DNA of 64,000 nt from DATGEP01 sp035310125 (GCA_035310125.1 DATGEP010000303.1:1-64000), one strand, 5' to 3'. Shown: positions 18,070 through 26,888, numbered from the stretch's first letter. The notes: a model not told the origin generated them from the sequence alone. Program-made: numbers and translations.

Positions 18070-18420
18070 CATCCACGTATCGCCGATTGTTGCCGGCTAA
18101 CGCACCACGGCGAGAGAACGTGACCCAGGGCGCCCGCTCTGGCACATAAGTACTACGCAGCGCTTGCTCGACGGGCCAAAGCATATTCGCATCGGGTACA
18201 TTCCCCCTCGTGCTCGCTAACACAGCAGTGACCAACAGGTCCGCCATGTGTGCGTGGGCGCACGACGGGAAACGCTGGTATCGGACACGGTGGGTCGAGT
18301 GATCCGCCGTCAGCTACGGGGGAGCGCTTGGAGGCGCCATCCCCCGAGGAGGGATAACACATCGCGGTTTCGCAGCCGCGAGGACTTCATGCGGAACATG
18401 AAGTCAGGGAGGTTCTTTCG
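18070..18420. other. Intergenic region with structured leader before CHAP gene
   Basis: This 351-bp gap contains no supported protein gene. Its right third forms three successive hairpins that lead into the ribosome binding site of the CHAP gene. No clear -10/-35 pair was found. Confidence 0.6.
18318..18412 (+). promoter_or_regulatory. Structured 5' leader of the CHAP gene (possible cis-regulator)
   Basis: Three hairpins in a row: GGGGG-A-GCGC / GCGC-CAT-CCCCC (18318-18345), CGCGG / CCGCG (18363-18380), and a perfect 9-bp stem GACTTCATG-CGGAA-CATGAAGTC (18383-18405) that directly abuts the ribosome binding site AGGGAGG (18406-18412). Leaders of cell-wall hydrolase genes are often c-di-AMP riboswitches, but I do not find that class's conserved core here, so the class is unknown. 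Translational control through exposure of the ribosome binding site is the simplest idea. Confidence 0.5.
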
Positions 18421-19191
18421 TTGGCTTTCGCATCACATTCTCAGTCCCGCGTGACGACGCGCGGGATTGCTCGCGCCGCTCTTGTCCTGGCTGGAGTGCT
18501 GGGACTCTCGGTTCTCGCGACACAAGCTGGCACGGGCACGACTGCTCAGGCGGCGTCCGGCCTACACTATCAGCGAGGCTACTACGTGGACAACGGCTGG
18601 CTCTGCTATGGATGGAGCAACGGCGCGTACCACTGCACTCACCAATGGCATCGCAGCGGCCACCTGCTGATTTCAAATAACCCTGCCTGGGTGCCCAACT
18701 ATGGTAGCAACTCTCGCTGGCACACCACTTCGTACGGTGCCCCGCTTGGTGATGGCGGCCACACCGGCGGCTCGTTGCCCGCCGCACCCGGCCACATTGG
18801 CGCCTGGGTCTACACCGGCATCCCCGCGCACCGCATGAGCGACTTCGCGGGCGACCCATATCATGGCTACTTCGGTGCCTGCACATGGTACGCCTGGTAT
18901 CGCCACTCACGTGAGCCACTGATGCGGCTCGGCAACGCCGCTGCCTGGGCGTGGAACGCGCCCCGCTTCGGCCTGCGCACCGGCCACGCACCAGTCGCGG
19001 GCGCCACAGTGATCTTCCAGCCGGGCGTTCAGGGTGCCAGCGGCCTGGGCCACGTCGCCCACGTCGAGAAGGTCTACCGCAATGGCTGGTTCCTGATTAG
19101 CGAGATGTCGTTCTACTGGAACGGCGGCGGTTGGGCGCGCGTGAGCTATCGCTATGCTCACATCGGGTACGGAGTCAGCTTCATCTACTAG
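18421..19191 (+). CDS. Secreted CHAP-domain peptidoglycan hydrolase
   Basis: A 256-residue exported protein. A basic N-terminus and hydrophobic segment ALVLAGVLGLSVLATQAG (about 20-37) form a signal peptide, with likely cleavage after TAQAAS. The C-terminal half is a CHAP (amidase/endopeptidase) domain: the nucleophile Cys154 in GACTWYAW, the histidine in GLGHVAHVEKV (211-214), and the following Glu/Asn region. The middle is rich in Trp, Tyr and Gly. The start is TTG at 18421, fixed by AGGGAGG 8 bases upstream. The hairpin-rich leader suggests regulated expression, and a strong terminator follows. It probably cuts peptidoglycan during growth or separation. Confidence 0.85.
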   Translation: MAFASHSQSRVTTRGIARAALVLAGVLGLSVLATQAGTGTTAQAASGLHYQRGYYVDNGWLCYGWSNGAYHCTHQWHRSGHLLISNNPAWVPNYGSNSRWHTTSYGAPLGDGGHTGGSLPAAPGHIGAWVYTGIPAHRMSDFAGDPYHGYFGACTWYAWYRHSREPLMRLGNAAAWAWNAPRFGLRTGHAPVAGATVIFQPGVQGASGLGHVAHVEKVYRNGWFLISEMSFYWNGGGWARVSYRYAHIGYGVSFIY

Positions 19192-19324
19192 AAGCACTCG
19201 TAACCCTGGTGGGTGGTCCCGGGCAGACCAGGAAGTACCTCGCTTGGATAACACCACCCGCGCCCCGGCATATCCCGTCACACATATTCGCGCCGGCTCG
19301 CGTTTCTGAGCCGCGCGGTACATG

Positions 19325-19363
19325 AAGAAGCCTGTGGAGTATCTCTCCACGGGCTTCTTTGTG
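19325..19363 (+). terminator. Intrinsic terminator after CHAP gene
   Basis: A 15-bp stem (AAGAAGCCTGTGGAG with CTCCACGGGCTTCTT, one G-T pair) with a 5-base loop, ending in TTTGT. It lies between the converging CHAP and CPBP genes. Confidence 0.85.
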
Positions 19364-19416
19364 CCATATCGCACCGCTTTCTTCAAGCACATCACCTTGC
19401 GGTGAATAGACCGGCA

Positions 19417-20286
19417 TTAGTGGCCCAGCGTCGCGACGACAAAGATCGCCGCCAGCGCGTTATTCGCCATGTGCAGCGCCATGCCCGGCCAGATAGACCC
19501 TGTGCGCCAGCGAACCACCGCCAGCACCACACCAATCACGAACAGCAGCGCGAACGACCCCATATCGCCATGCGCCACACCGAAGAGCAGCGCCGAGAGC
19601 AACACCGCCGCCCAGACCGGCATGCCGCGTAGAAAGCCCGCGAAGGCGAAGCCGCGAAAGAAGATCTCTTCGCAGAATGGCGCGATGAAGACCGCGCCGA
19701 TCAGCGTGCCAATGACCGTCAGAGGCGCGTGCCGCCCGAGCTGCTGCAACGTATCCACATTGGTATGCAGGCCGAGTGAAAAGCGCGTAATGATGATCTG
19801 ATAGACCTCACTGGCCGCGTAGACGACCACCAGCCCGCCGATCACCCAACCAAGCGCGGGCAATAACGGTGTCCGCCGGACCCCCAACGCCCGCAGCCCT
19901 TCGCGAACGGTTGTGCCCGCGCGCCGGCGCACCCCGGCGTAGTAGCCGGGCGCCAGCAGGAATGCGCCCTCGACGATGGCCGTGAAGATCACGAAAATAA
20001 TCGCACCGATGGCGTCGTCCAATGGCGCCAGTGTGACCGATCCCGCTGATGTGGATGTCGCGGGCGCGGCGTTTGCTGAAACAAGCAGAAACGCTACCCA
20101 TGGAATGAGTGTGACCACTACGCCGCGCCAGGTCTGGCCGAAGCTCCAGGGTACGATGCCAACGCGCCCAAAGCGTGGAGTCGCTGGCTCATATCGTGGT
20201 GCGGGCGGCCCTCCCCCGGCAGGAACGCTCCGCGAAAAAGGCGGTGGCATGGGCGGGCTGGCGGTATCGCCGTCCAGGACGGACAT
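19417..20286 (-). CDS. CPBP family intramembrane glutamic protease
   Basis: A membrane protease of the CPBP/Rce1-Abi family, about 289 residues and mainly transmembrane. Motif 1 is APFCEEIFFRGFAF (Glu206-Glu207 from the chosen start), motif 2 FGVAHGD and motif 3 MALHMANNALA, so the metal-independent glutamate-based active site appears intact. The Pro-rich N-terminal 45 residues are cytosolic. Met at 20286 sits 8 bases after GAGAGGAT, whereas the ATG at 20292 is too close to it. Substrate unknown; relatives process prenylated proteins or bacteriocin-related peptides. It converges with the CHAP gene. Confidence 0.88.
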   Translation of the reverse strand: MSVLDGDTASPPMPPPFSRSVPAGGGPPAPRYEPATPRFGRVGIVPWSFGQTWRGVVVTLIPWVAFLLVSANAAPATSTSAGSVTLAPLDDAIGAIIFVIFTAIVEGAFLLAPGYYAGVRRRAGTTVREGLRALGVRRTPLLPALGWVIGGLVVVYAASEVYQIIITRFSLGLHTNVDTLQQLGRHAPLTVIGTLIGAVFIAPFCEEIFFRGFAFAGFLRGMPVWAAVLLSALLFGVAHGDMGSFALLFVIGVVLAVVRWRTGSIWPGMALHMANNALAAIFVVATLGH

Positions 20287-20486
20287 GGGCATATCCTCTC
20301 ACGTGAGCTGGCTGCGCCGCCCTCATGCGTCAGATAGCGGGAGAGCAGCGCAGACAACAGGAAATTCTCTCTCGTTGTGGACGCGACGGCAATGAAGAAC
20401 GGTGCTAGCAGGCCGTGTATCCTCCGCCCCACGCATCCTTCATTCTACAACCCTTCTCCCAGCGTGTGCGGAGCCTGAGTCCGCCC

Positions 20487-20516
20487 TTGCGACTGGCCAT
20501 GAGCAGGGCCTATAAT
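20487..20516 (+). promoter_or_regulatory. Sigma-70 promoter TTGCGA-18-TATAAT
   Basis: TTGCGA, an 18-bp spacer and a perfect TATAAT. The predicted start is near 20523. The leader then contains tandem GTGACACAGC repeats before the small gene at 20617. Confidence 0.75.
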
Positions 20517-20538
20517 GGGCAGGCCAGGTGTCTCCGGC

Positions 20539-20565
20539 GTGACACAGCGTGACACAGCGTGACAG
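20539..20565. repeat. Tandem 10-bp repeat GTGACACAGC
   Basis: Two full copies and a 7-base partial copy in the transcribed leader of the small gene at 20617, about 16 bases after the predicted start site. The 10-bp period would place copies on one face of the helix. Confidence 0.6.
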
Positions 20566-20616
20566 GAGGCGCCCGAGTTCAAGACAGGCATCAAGAAGGA
20601 GAGGGCACGGTTTCCT

Positions 20617-20904
20617 TTGACCAGCAGCGTATCCGAGAATCCACGCGAAAGCATCAATTGGCGGCGGCACCGCAACGGCTGCCCGAACTATCGGGTACGC
20701 TGGCTCCCTGAGAACGATTTCACCGGAGGTGAGCCGATGTATCAGGTGTTCTGCCTGATGGATACACCACCCCAGACGTTCGAAGAGCAAGAGAAGTGCC
20801 TGAATAGCCCCAGGGAGTGCTGGCGCATCGCCGAAGCCCGGCGCGGCAAGGGAGCCACCGCCGACATCCCCGTCTCGCATGTCAAACGCCGCAAGCCCGC
20901 CTAG
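20617..20904 (+). CDS. Small conserved-looking protein with four cysteines
   Basis: A 95-residue hydrophilic protein with no named family. It contains aromatic and Cys positions typical of a compact small domain: NWRRHRNGCPNYRVRWL, MYQVFCLMDTPP and EKCLNSPRECWRIAEARR. Four cysteines could bind a metal, but the spacing matches no zinc motif I know. The start is TTG at 20617 after AAGGAGAGGG; no ATG fits before Met41. It has its own strong promoter and a repeat-containing leader, which argues it is real. A long minus-strand frame opposite is probably a shadow. Confidence 0.55.
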   Translation: MTSSVSENPRESINWRRHRNGCPNYRVRWLPENDFTGGEPMYQVFCLMDTPPQTFEEQEKCLNSPRECWRIAEARRGKGATADIPVSHVKRRKPA

Positions 20905-21419
20905 GTCTGGTGTCACCCGCCTCTCCAGCCCAGCCACTTCTGCTCCAGCCCCCTTCAACACCCCGTATTAATAGCATTCTCTTCCGCATCCGCTATTCTC
21001 AGCACCACGCCTTTGCACCTTTCCCGCCAATGCGGCCTAACGTGCGCCGGCCATTGATGGCCGCATCCGGCGCGCCGTCTCAGCCGCCGCCAATTTTCCA
21101 GTAGATATCTGACCCCACCACCCAAACGTCATGTGGTACGGTTGCTACCGCTAGTCTGGGGATGTGTTTCTCGTTGAAGCACAGAGTCCTTCCCCACCAA
21201 ATCGCTTGGACGCGCGCCATTCAGAACCGCGGCGGCACACGACGCCTGATGGAACGCAGCGCGTGCTCACTAAAGATCAGCCTGAAGAGCCGACCGACAC
21301 GTAACAGCGGCCACCGGCTGGTCTCTCTACGCAGTTGCGCCGTCTGTATCGCACCGCGGTTTCGCGCTATTTCCTGCCCAAACACCTGCCGTTCGCGGCG
21401 AAACGATGAGGAGCTGTCT
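20905..21419. other. Intergenic/unassigned region upstream of ABC exporter
   Basis: About 515 bp without a supported gene. It carries a GGCCATTGATGGCC palindrome at 21049-21062. The frame of the exporter gene is open back to 21162, but its translation there is low-complexity, Cys/Arg/Ser-rich and unlike ABC proteins. The neighbouring frame between 21305 and 21405 reads STQLRRLYRTAVSRYFLP before a stop, which looks more protein-like and could be a decayed or frameshifted N-terminus. Confidence 0.5.
21049..21062. repeat. GGCCATnnATGGCC palindrome, left copy
   Basis: GGCCATTGATGGCC with GCCG flanks, in the gap upstream of the ABC exporter genes. Confidence 0.6.
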
Positions 21420-23171
21420 ATTCACCCTTTTCAGGCGCTGAGCCGCTACTGGCGGCTGCTGGCCCACTACCTACGGCCCCATTGGGCGCGGATGGGCCTG
21501 CTAGCCGTGATTCTATGCGGCACCATTTCCGTGCAGGTGGTCACGCCGCTGGTGGCGAGCCGCTTCATTGACCAGGCCACCTCCGGCGGCACTCTGCGCG
21601 AACTCACCTTCCTGGCGCTGCTGACCATAGCCCTGGCCCTGGTGGGGCAGGGCGTGGCTATCGCCGAAACGTACGTAGCCGAAAATGTGAGTTGGGCGGC
21701 CACGAACGCGCTGCGTGCCGACCTTGTCGCCCACCTACTGCGGCTGGATGCCTCATTTCACGCGGCCCGGACGCCGGGCGAGCTTATCGAGCGGGTGGAC
21801 GGTGACGTGGCCACCCTGGCCCGCTTCTTTTCACGGTTTGTGGTCTATGTGCTCGGCAACGGCATCTTGATGCTGGGCGTACTTGGGCTGCTCTATCACG
21901 TGGACTGGCGGATAGGTTTGGGGCTGAGCGCCTTTGTCGTGCTGGCCTTGACAGCGATGCTGCGTATTCGCGCCGTTGCCACCCCTTCCTGGGCCGCGGA
22001 GCGCCAGGCCAGCGCCGATTTCTATGGGTTCCTGGGCGAATATCTGGCCGGCCTTGAGGATATCCGATCCAGCGGGGCCGGCGCATTTGTACTGCGCCGC
22101 TGCGCCGAAGTCATGCGGTCGTGGCTGGCCGCGACGCTCAAAGCGCAGATGTGGGGCTACACGATGATCGGCACCAGCCAGGGGTTATTTGCCCTCGGCA
22201 CGGCGGTCGCCTTTGCCTTGAGTGCCATGCTGTTCAAGTCCGGCACGCTGACCATTGGCACCGTCTATCTCATCTTTCAGTATACTGAGATGCTACGCCA
22301 ACCGACCGAGCAAATTCGCAACGAAGTGCAGGATTTGCAACAGGCGGACGCCAGCATGGGCCGTGTCGAGGCGCTCCTGAACACGGCGCCGCGCGTGACC
22401 GACGGTCCCAGTGTCGCGCTGCCGCCCGGCCCGCTGGCGGTGGAGCTGGACGGTGTCTCATTTGGCTATGTGGAGGATGCCCCAGTCCTGCGCGATGTCA
22501 GCGTGTATCTGGCGCCGGGCCGCGTGCTGGGTGTGGTGGGGCCCACGGGCAGCGGCAAGACCACGCTGACGCGGCTTCTCCCGCGCTTTCACGATCCGCT
22601 GGCTGGTGTGGTGCGCCTGGGGGGCGTGGATCTGCGGACAGTCCGCCTCGCGGCGGTGCGCGCGCGCATCGGCCTCGTCACCCAGGAGGTACACCTCTTC
22701 AACGCCAGCGTGCGCGACAATCTCACCCTCTTCGACGACGGCGTGCCAGATGACCGGATCAGCGCTGTGCTGGAGATTCTGGGCATGGGTGGTTGGCTGC
22801 GGGAGCTGCCGCGCGGGCTGGACACTCTGCTGGGACCCAGCGGCGCTGGACTCTCCGCCGGGCAGGCCCAGGTGCTGGCCTGTGCACGCATCTTCCTGCG
22901 CGACCCCGACGTAGTGATTCTGGACGAGGCGTCTTCGCGCCTCGACCCGGCCACGGAGCGACTGGTGCATATAGCGCTGGGCCGGCTGCTCGACGGCCGT
23001 ACCGGAATCATTGTGGCGCACCGGCTGACCACGCTCTCTTACGCCGACGACATTCTTGTCCTGGAGGACGGGCAGGTGCGCGAGCACGGGCCGCGGCTTG
23101 CCCTCGCCGCCGATCCCACCTCACGCTTTGCCGGATTGTTGCGGGTCGCCGCGGAGGAGGTCGCCTTATGA
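21420..23171 (+). CDS. ABC exporter half-transporter, subunit 1
   Basis: A half-transporter with six transmembrane helices followed by an ATPase domain. The membrane domain spans about residues 20-310 and the ATPase 335-580: Walker A GPTGSGKT, Q-loop LVTQEV, signature LSAGQ (instead of LSGGQ), Walker B VVILDEAS with the catalytic Glu, and H-loop VAHRL. The true start is uncertain: no ATG, GTG or TTG lies near the family start, and an ATT at 21420 sits 6 bases after GAGGAG. The next ATG (21492) would cut the first helix region short; the frame is open to 21162. It overlaps subunit 2 by 4 bp. The pair probably forms an asymmetric heterodimer exporting lipid, peptide or drug. Confidence 0.85.
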   Translation: MHPFQALSRYWRLLAHYLRPHWARMGLLAVILCGTISVQVVTPLVASRFIDQATSGGTLRELTFLALLTIALALVGQGVAIAETYVAENVSWAATNALRADLVAHLLRLDASFHAARTPGELIERVDGDVATLARFFSRFVVYVLGNGILMLGVLGLLYHVDWRIGLGLSAFVVLALTAMLRIRAVATPSWAAERQASADFYGFLGEYLAGLEDIRSSGAGAFVLRRCAEVMRSWLAATLKAQMWGYTMIGTSQGLFALGTAVAFALSAMLFKSGTLTIGTVYLIFQYTEMLRQPTEQIRNEVQDLQQADASMGRVEALLNTAPRVTDGPSVALPPGPLAVELDGVSFGYVEDAPVLRDVSVYLAPGRVLGVVGPTGSGKTTLTRLLPRFHDPLAGVVRLGGVDLRTVRLAAVRARIGLVTQEVHLFNASVRDNLTLFDDGVPDDRISAVLEILGMGGWLRELPRGLDTLLGPSGAGLSAGQAQVLACARIFLRDPDVVILDEASSRLDPATERLVHIALGRLLDGRTGIIVAHRLTTLSYADDILVLEDGQVREHGPRLALAADPTSRFAGLLRVAAEEVAL

Positions 23172-24949
23172 AGCCGCTCCCGACGTGGCGCTATCTGGCG
23201 AAAATGGCCCGCTACACGCCCCGGCTCTACCCGCTCCACACGATGTTGTGGAGCGTGATGAATCTATCGTCGCTGCTGGTGGGACTGATCGCTCGCGCTT
23301 TCTTCGACACGCTCACCAGGCAGGCACACCTGCCCGTAGGCCCGACGGGGCTGATCGTGCTGCTGGCGGCGCTCGCCGTGGGCCGTGCGGCGCTGTGGCT
23401 CACCGCTGGCTTTGTCGAGATCATCCTCCGGTTCACGATGAGCGGGCTGGTGCGCCGCAACCTGCTACGGCACATCCTGGGCCGTCCGGGCGCCCATGCT
23501 CTACCATACTCCATCGGCGAGACCATCAGCCGCTTTCGCGACGATGCCTATCAGGCCGAGGACAGTCTGGATTGGACCGACGAGATTGCGAGCAACGGCC
23601 TGTTTGCCGTGGTGGCGTTCCTGGTGCTCCTGCATATCAACGCCCGCATGACCCTGATCGCCATCCTGCCGCTCGTGCTCGTGGTGGCGGTAGCGCGACG
23701 GGCCAGCACCATGCTGGGCCGCTACCGTGCCGCCAGCAGCCAGGCCACCAGCCAGGTCACTGGTGCTATTGGCGATATCCTGGCAGCGGTGCAGACGGTG
23801 CAGGCGGCAGGCGCCGAAGAGCGAACTGTGGCCCGCTTCCGCCAGCTGAACGAACAGCGCCGTACGACGATGCTAGCCGACCGCCTGATGACGCAGGTTC
23901 TGGACGCGATTACGGCCAACACGGTGAGCGTGGGCACGGGTCTGATCATGCTGCTGGCCGCCGGCAGCCTGCGCGCCGGCAGCCTGACGGTCGGCGACTT
24001 TGTCCTATTTGTCTCCTACCTGGGCTTCATCGCCGACTTCACCGACGGACTTGGCCGGTTCCTTGCCCACTACAAACAGACCGGAGTCGCGTTCGCACGC
24101 ATGGGGGTCTTACTCAGCGGTGCGCCGCCGGATGCGCTGGTGGCGCCCACCCCGCTGCACCTGCGCGGACCCCTGCCTGCAGTTCCGCCGCCAGCGCGCA
24201 GCGCGACCGACCGGCTGGCCCTCGTGGAGGTGCGCGAGTTGACCTATCGCCACCCACAGTCAGGGCGCGGTATCGCCGGGGTAGACCTGCGACTGCCGCG
24301 CGGCACACTGACAGTGGTGACAGGTCGCGTCGGCGCGGGCAAGACCACGCTGCTGCGGGCGCTCCTGGGCTTGCTGCCCCTGGATGCGGGCGAGATCCGG
24401 TGGAACGGCCATGTCGTTGGCGACGCGGCCTCCTTCTTTGCGCCGCCCCGCGCGGCGTACACGGCGCAGGTGCCGCGCCTGTTCAGTGAAACACTCAAGC
24501 AGAACATTCTTTTGGGGCTACCCGACGACCATGCGAACCTGGCCGCCGCCATACGGGGCGCCGTCCTGGAGCACGACGTGCGGACGTTGGAGGCGGGGCT
24601 GGAGACGCCGGTGGGCACCCGTGGCGTCAAGCTCTCAGGCGGCCAGGTGCAGCGCACGGCGGCGGCGCGCATGCTGGCGCACGGCGCCGAGCTACTGGTG
24701 ATAGACGACCTGTCCAGCGCGCTGGATGTCGAGACAGAGCGTATGTTGTGGGAACGTCTGTTCACAAGCGGCGAGGTGACGTGCCTGGCGGTCTCGCACC
24801 GGCGCGGCGCGCTGCGCCGCGCCGACCACATCGTCGTATTGAAGGAGGGGCATATAGATGCCCAGGGTACGCTTGTCTACTTGCTGGCGAATTGCGCGGA
24901 GATGCGGTCTCTGTGGCACGACGCGGACGATCCTGACGCCCCGATGTAA
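23168..24949 (+). CDS. ABC exporter half-transporter, subunit 2
   Basis: The 593-residue partner of the preceding half-transporter; its ATG overlaps that stop codon (ATGA). The membrane domain covers about 20-320. The ATPase domain has Walker A GRVGAGKT, a Q-loop in TAQVPRL, the canonical signature LSGGQ and H-loop VSHRR, but Walker B reads LLVIDDLS with Asp in place of the catalytic Glu. Combined with the LSAGQ of subunit 1, this places both defects in one composite ATP site: the degenerate site would be this subunit's Walker motifs plus the partner's signature. That pattern is typical of heterodimeric exporters such as TmrAB or BmrCD. Confidence 0.88.
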   Translation: MKPLPTWRYLAKMARYTPRLYPLHTMLWSVMNLSSLLVGLIARAFFDTLTRQAHLPVGPTGLIVLLAALAVGRAALWLTAGFVEIILRFTMSGLVRRNLLRHILGRPGAHALPYSIGETISRFRDDAYQAEDSLDWTDEIASNGLFAVVAFLVLLHINARMTLIAILPLVLVVAVARRASTMLGRYRAASSQATSQVTGAIGDILAAVQTVQAAGAEERTVARFRQLNEQRRTTMLADRLMTQVLDAITANTVSVGTGLIMLLAAGSLRAGSLTVGDFVLFVSYLGFIADFTDGLGRFLAHYKQTGVAFARMGVLLSGAPPDALVAPTPLHLRGPLPAVPPPARSATDRLALVEVRELTYRHPQSGRGIAGVDLRLPRGTLTVVTGRVGAGKTTLLRALLGLLPLDAGEIRWNGHVVGDAASFFAPPRAAYTAQVPRLFSETLKQNILLGLPDDHANLAAAIRGAVLEHDVRTLEAGLETPVGTRGVKLSGGQVQRTAAARMLAHGAELLVIDDLSSALDVETERMLWERLFTSGEVTCLAVSHRRGALRRADHIVVLKEGHIDAQGTLVYLLANCAEMRSLWHDADDPDAPM

Positions 24950-24959
24950 GCCCAACATA

Positions 24960-24990
24960 CGCCCTCTCCCCGGCGGGGGAGAGGGCGTTT
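24960..24990 (+). terminator. Intrinsic terminator after ABC operon
   Basis: A 12-bp GC-rich stem, CGCCCTCTCCCC with GGGGAGAGGGCG, a 4-base loop and TTTG. It separates the ABC operon from the convergent S9 peptidase gene. Confidence 0.8.
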
Positions 24991-25004
24991 GCGCGTGCGG
25001 TTTC

Positions 25005-26888
25005 CTACTGATGTGTGTGGTGGTGCGCGTGCAGGTGCTTCACCAGGAACTCCGCCGCCAGCCAGTAGCCGCGCAGCAGGTTGGTGCGTTTGGCGAAACC
25101 GTGGCCCTCGTCCTCGAAGACGACATACTCCACCTCGCGGCCAAGGTGGCGCAGCCGCTCCACCATCTGATCCGACTCCGCCCGCACGACGCGGGGATCA
25201 TTGCCGCCCTGCAATACAAGCAGCGGCGCCCGCACGTTGTCCACATAGGTGATCGGCGAGCGCTCGCGCAGCAGATCCTCATCAGTGTCAGGGTCGCCTA
25301 CCCAATCCGCCATCATACGGCGCCAGGTCGGCGGGACACTGCGGGCGAAAGTGAGCAGATTGCTTGGGCCGACGATATCCACCGCCGCCGCCCAGTACTC
25401 CGGCAGTCGCGCGACGGCTGAGAGTGTCGCGAAGCCGCCGAAGCTGCCACCGTAGACGCCGACGCGGTGCGGTGCCACCCACGGCAACGACCGCGCGTAC
25501 TGCGCCGCCGCCTCGATGTCCTTCAATTCCGCGCCGCCCCAATCGCGGTGGATCAACTTCTGATAGGATGCGCCATAGCCAGTGCTGCCCCGGATATTCG
25601 GTGCGAGCACGGCGATGCCGCGTTTGAGCAGGTATTGATAGAATGCGCGAAACTCGACGCGCTCTTGAAATTCCGGGCCGCCATGGATCGAGACCACGAG
25701 CGCCCCCTGGTGATGCTCCGACGCCTCTCGTGGCCGATAGAGCCACGCGGGAATCTCACGCCCGTCGAAGGTGGGGTAGGAAACCAGTTCTGGTGCGACC
25801 AGCTCATCAGACGCCAGGCCACCGAGCATGCCATAGGTCAGCCGGCGCAGCAGCGGTGTCGCATGCGCGGCGATCTCGCCCAGGCTAACAACGTAGATTT
25901 CCGCCGGCGCCGTCGCCGCATTGATGCGCAGCGCCAGCGTCTGTCCGTCCGGCGCGAGATCCAGCGCCTCGATGACGCCGCGCGGCAGTCCGACTACGTG
26001 CATCGCCGTCTCATCGCCATCGCGCAAATAGAGCTGGCTCTCCCCGCTCTCGTTCTGCACCCACACCATGCGGCGCCCGTCCTTGCTCAGCGCCAAATCC
26101 TCCACATCCCATTCCGGCGCCAGCACCCAGCGCAGCTCCTCGCTTGCCAGCTCATAGAGGGCCACGCCCTTGAACTCGCGCCCACGGTCAAGCAGCACAT
26201 AGAAGCCTGAGCTATCCGGCAGCCACGGCCCCGGCATCACGACGAACGTATCCTCATGCGGCAGCGCCTCGTGCGCTTCGCCCGTTTCCATATCAATCAG
26301 CCACAGGTGGATATCTGTATTGCCACGCACATCCGCCACCGTCAGGTAGCGCCCATCCGGCGACCAATTCACCGGCGCGTTCGCTCGCCCGTTCGCCAGC
26401 GCCCGCCGCATCTCGCCAGTTGTGATGTCGCAGAGCAGCACGTCAGCGTCAGTCGGCTCGCGGTCGTTGCCGGCAAAGGCGAGGTAGCGCCCATCCGGCG
26501 AGAGACCGTCCGCGGAAAGCTCGTACTGCACGTCCGGCCGGTGCGTGAAGTAGCGGACGGCGCCGCCCGTTGCCGGAACCGCGAAGATCTGGTATTGCTC
26601 GTTGCCATCCACATCGGCCATGCCCAGGATCTCGCCCGAAGGCGCCCAGACGATGCCGCGCACCGATTCGCGCTCGAACATCGTCACCTGCGACGGCCAG
26701 CCGCCGGTCACCGGCTGGCGCCAGATGTTGAGCTGACCGGAGGTATTGACGATATACGCGACTTCATGCCCATCGGGCGACAGCGCCAAATTGCCAAAGT
26801 GCGTCCGAACGGCGAAGTAGCGCTCGAAATCCACTTGTCGTGTCGCTGCGTCGCTGGTTGCCGTCGCTATTGGATCATCGCTCACCAC
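25005..26888 (-). CDS. S9 family prolyl oligopeptidase
   Basis: A serine peptidase of the acylaminoacyl/prolyl oligopeptidase type, about 627 residues. The N-terminal 350 residues form a TolB/WD40-like beta-propeller (repeated LSPDGRYLAFAG, WSPDGRYLTVAD). The C-terminal alpha/beta-hydrolase has the nucleophile in GVYGGSFGGFA, the aspartate in LQGGNDPRV and the histidine in EDEGHGF. No signal peptide is seen, so it probably degrades peptides in the cytoplasm. The C-terminus ends in a His-rich HLHAHHHTHQ. The frame opens with GTG at 26894 directly on the GAGGGA site; GTG at 26888 or 26885 has proper spacing. Confidence 0.9.
   Translation of the reverse strand: MVSDDPIATATSDAATRQVDFERYFAVRTHFGNLALSPDGHEVAYIVNTSGQLNIWRQPVTGGWPSQVTMFERESVRGIVWAPSGEILGMADVDGNEQYQIFAVPATGGAVRYFTHRPDVQYELSADGLSPDGRYLAFAGNDREPTDADVLLCDITTGEMRRALANGRANAPVNWSPDGRYLTVADVRGNTDIHLWLIDMETGEAHEALPHEDTFVVMPGPWLPDSSGFYVLLDRGREFKGVALYELASEELRWVLAPEWDVEDLALSKDGRRMVWVQNESGESQLYLRDGDETAMHVVGLPRGVIEALDLAPDGQTLALRINAATAPAEIYVVSLGEIAAHATPLLRRLTYGMLGGLASDELVAPELVSYPTFDGREIPAWLYRPREASEHHQGALVVSIHGGPEFQERVEFRAFYQYLLKRGIAVLAPNIRGSTGYGASYQKLIHRDWGGAELKDIEAAAQYARSLPWVAPHRVGVYGGSFGGFATLSAVARLPEYWAAAVDIVGPSNLLTFARSVPPTWRRMMADWVGDPDTDEDLLRERSPITYVDNVRAPLLVLQGGNDPRVVRAESDQMVERLRHLGREVEYVVFEDEGHGFAKRTNLLRGYWLAAEFLVKHLHAHHHTHQ

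Noticed and set aside
18318..18405. c-di-AMP (ydaO) riboswitch upstream of the CHAP gene
   Set aside because: The location fits, but I could not find the conserved core sequence; left as an unclassified structured leader.
20440..20961. 173-codon minus-strand frame opposite the small Cys protein
   Set aside because: The plus-strand gene has a promoter, ribosome binding site and more protein-like composition; the minus frame has none.
23056..24489. 477-codon frame inside the second ABC gene
   Set aside because: Shifted frame within a clear exporter gene; low-complexity translation.
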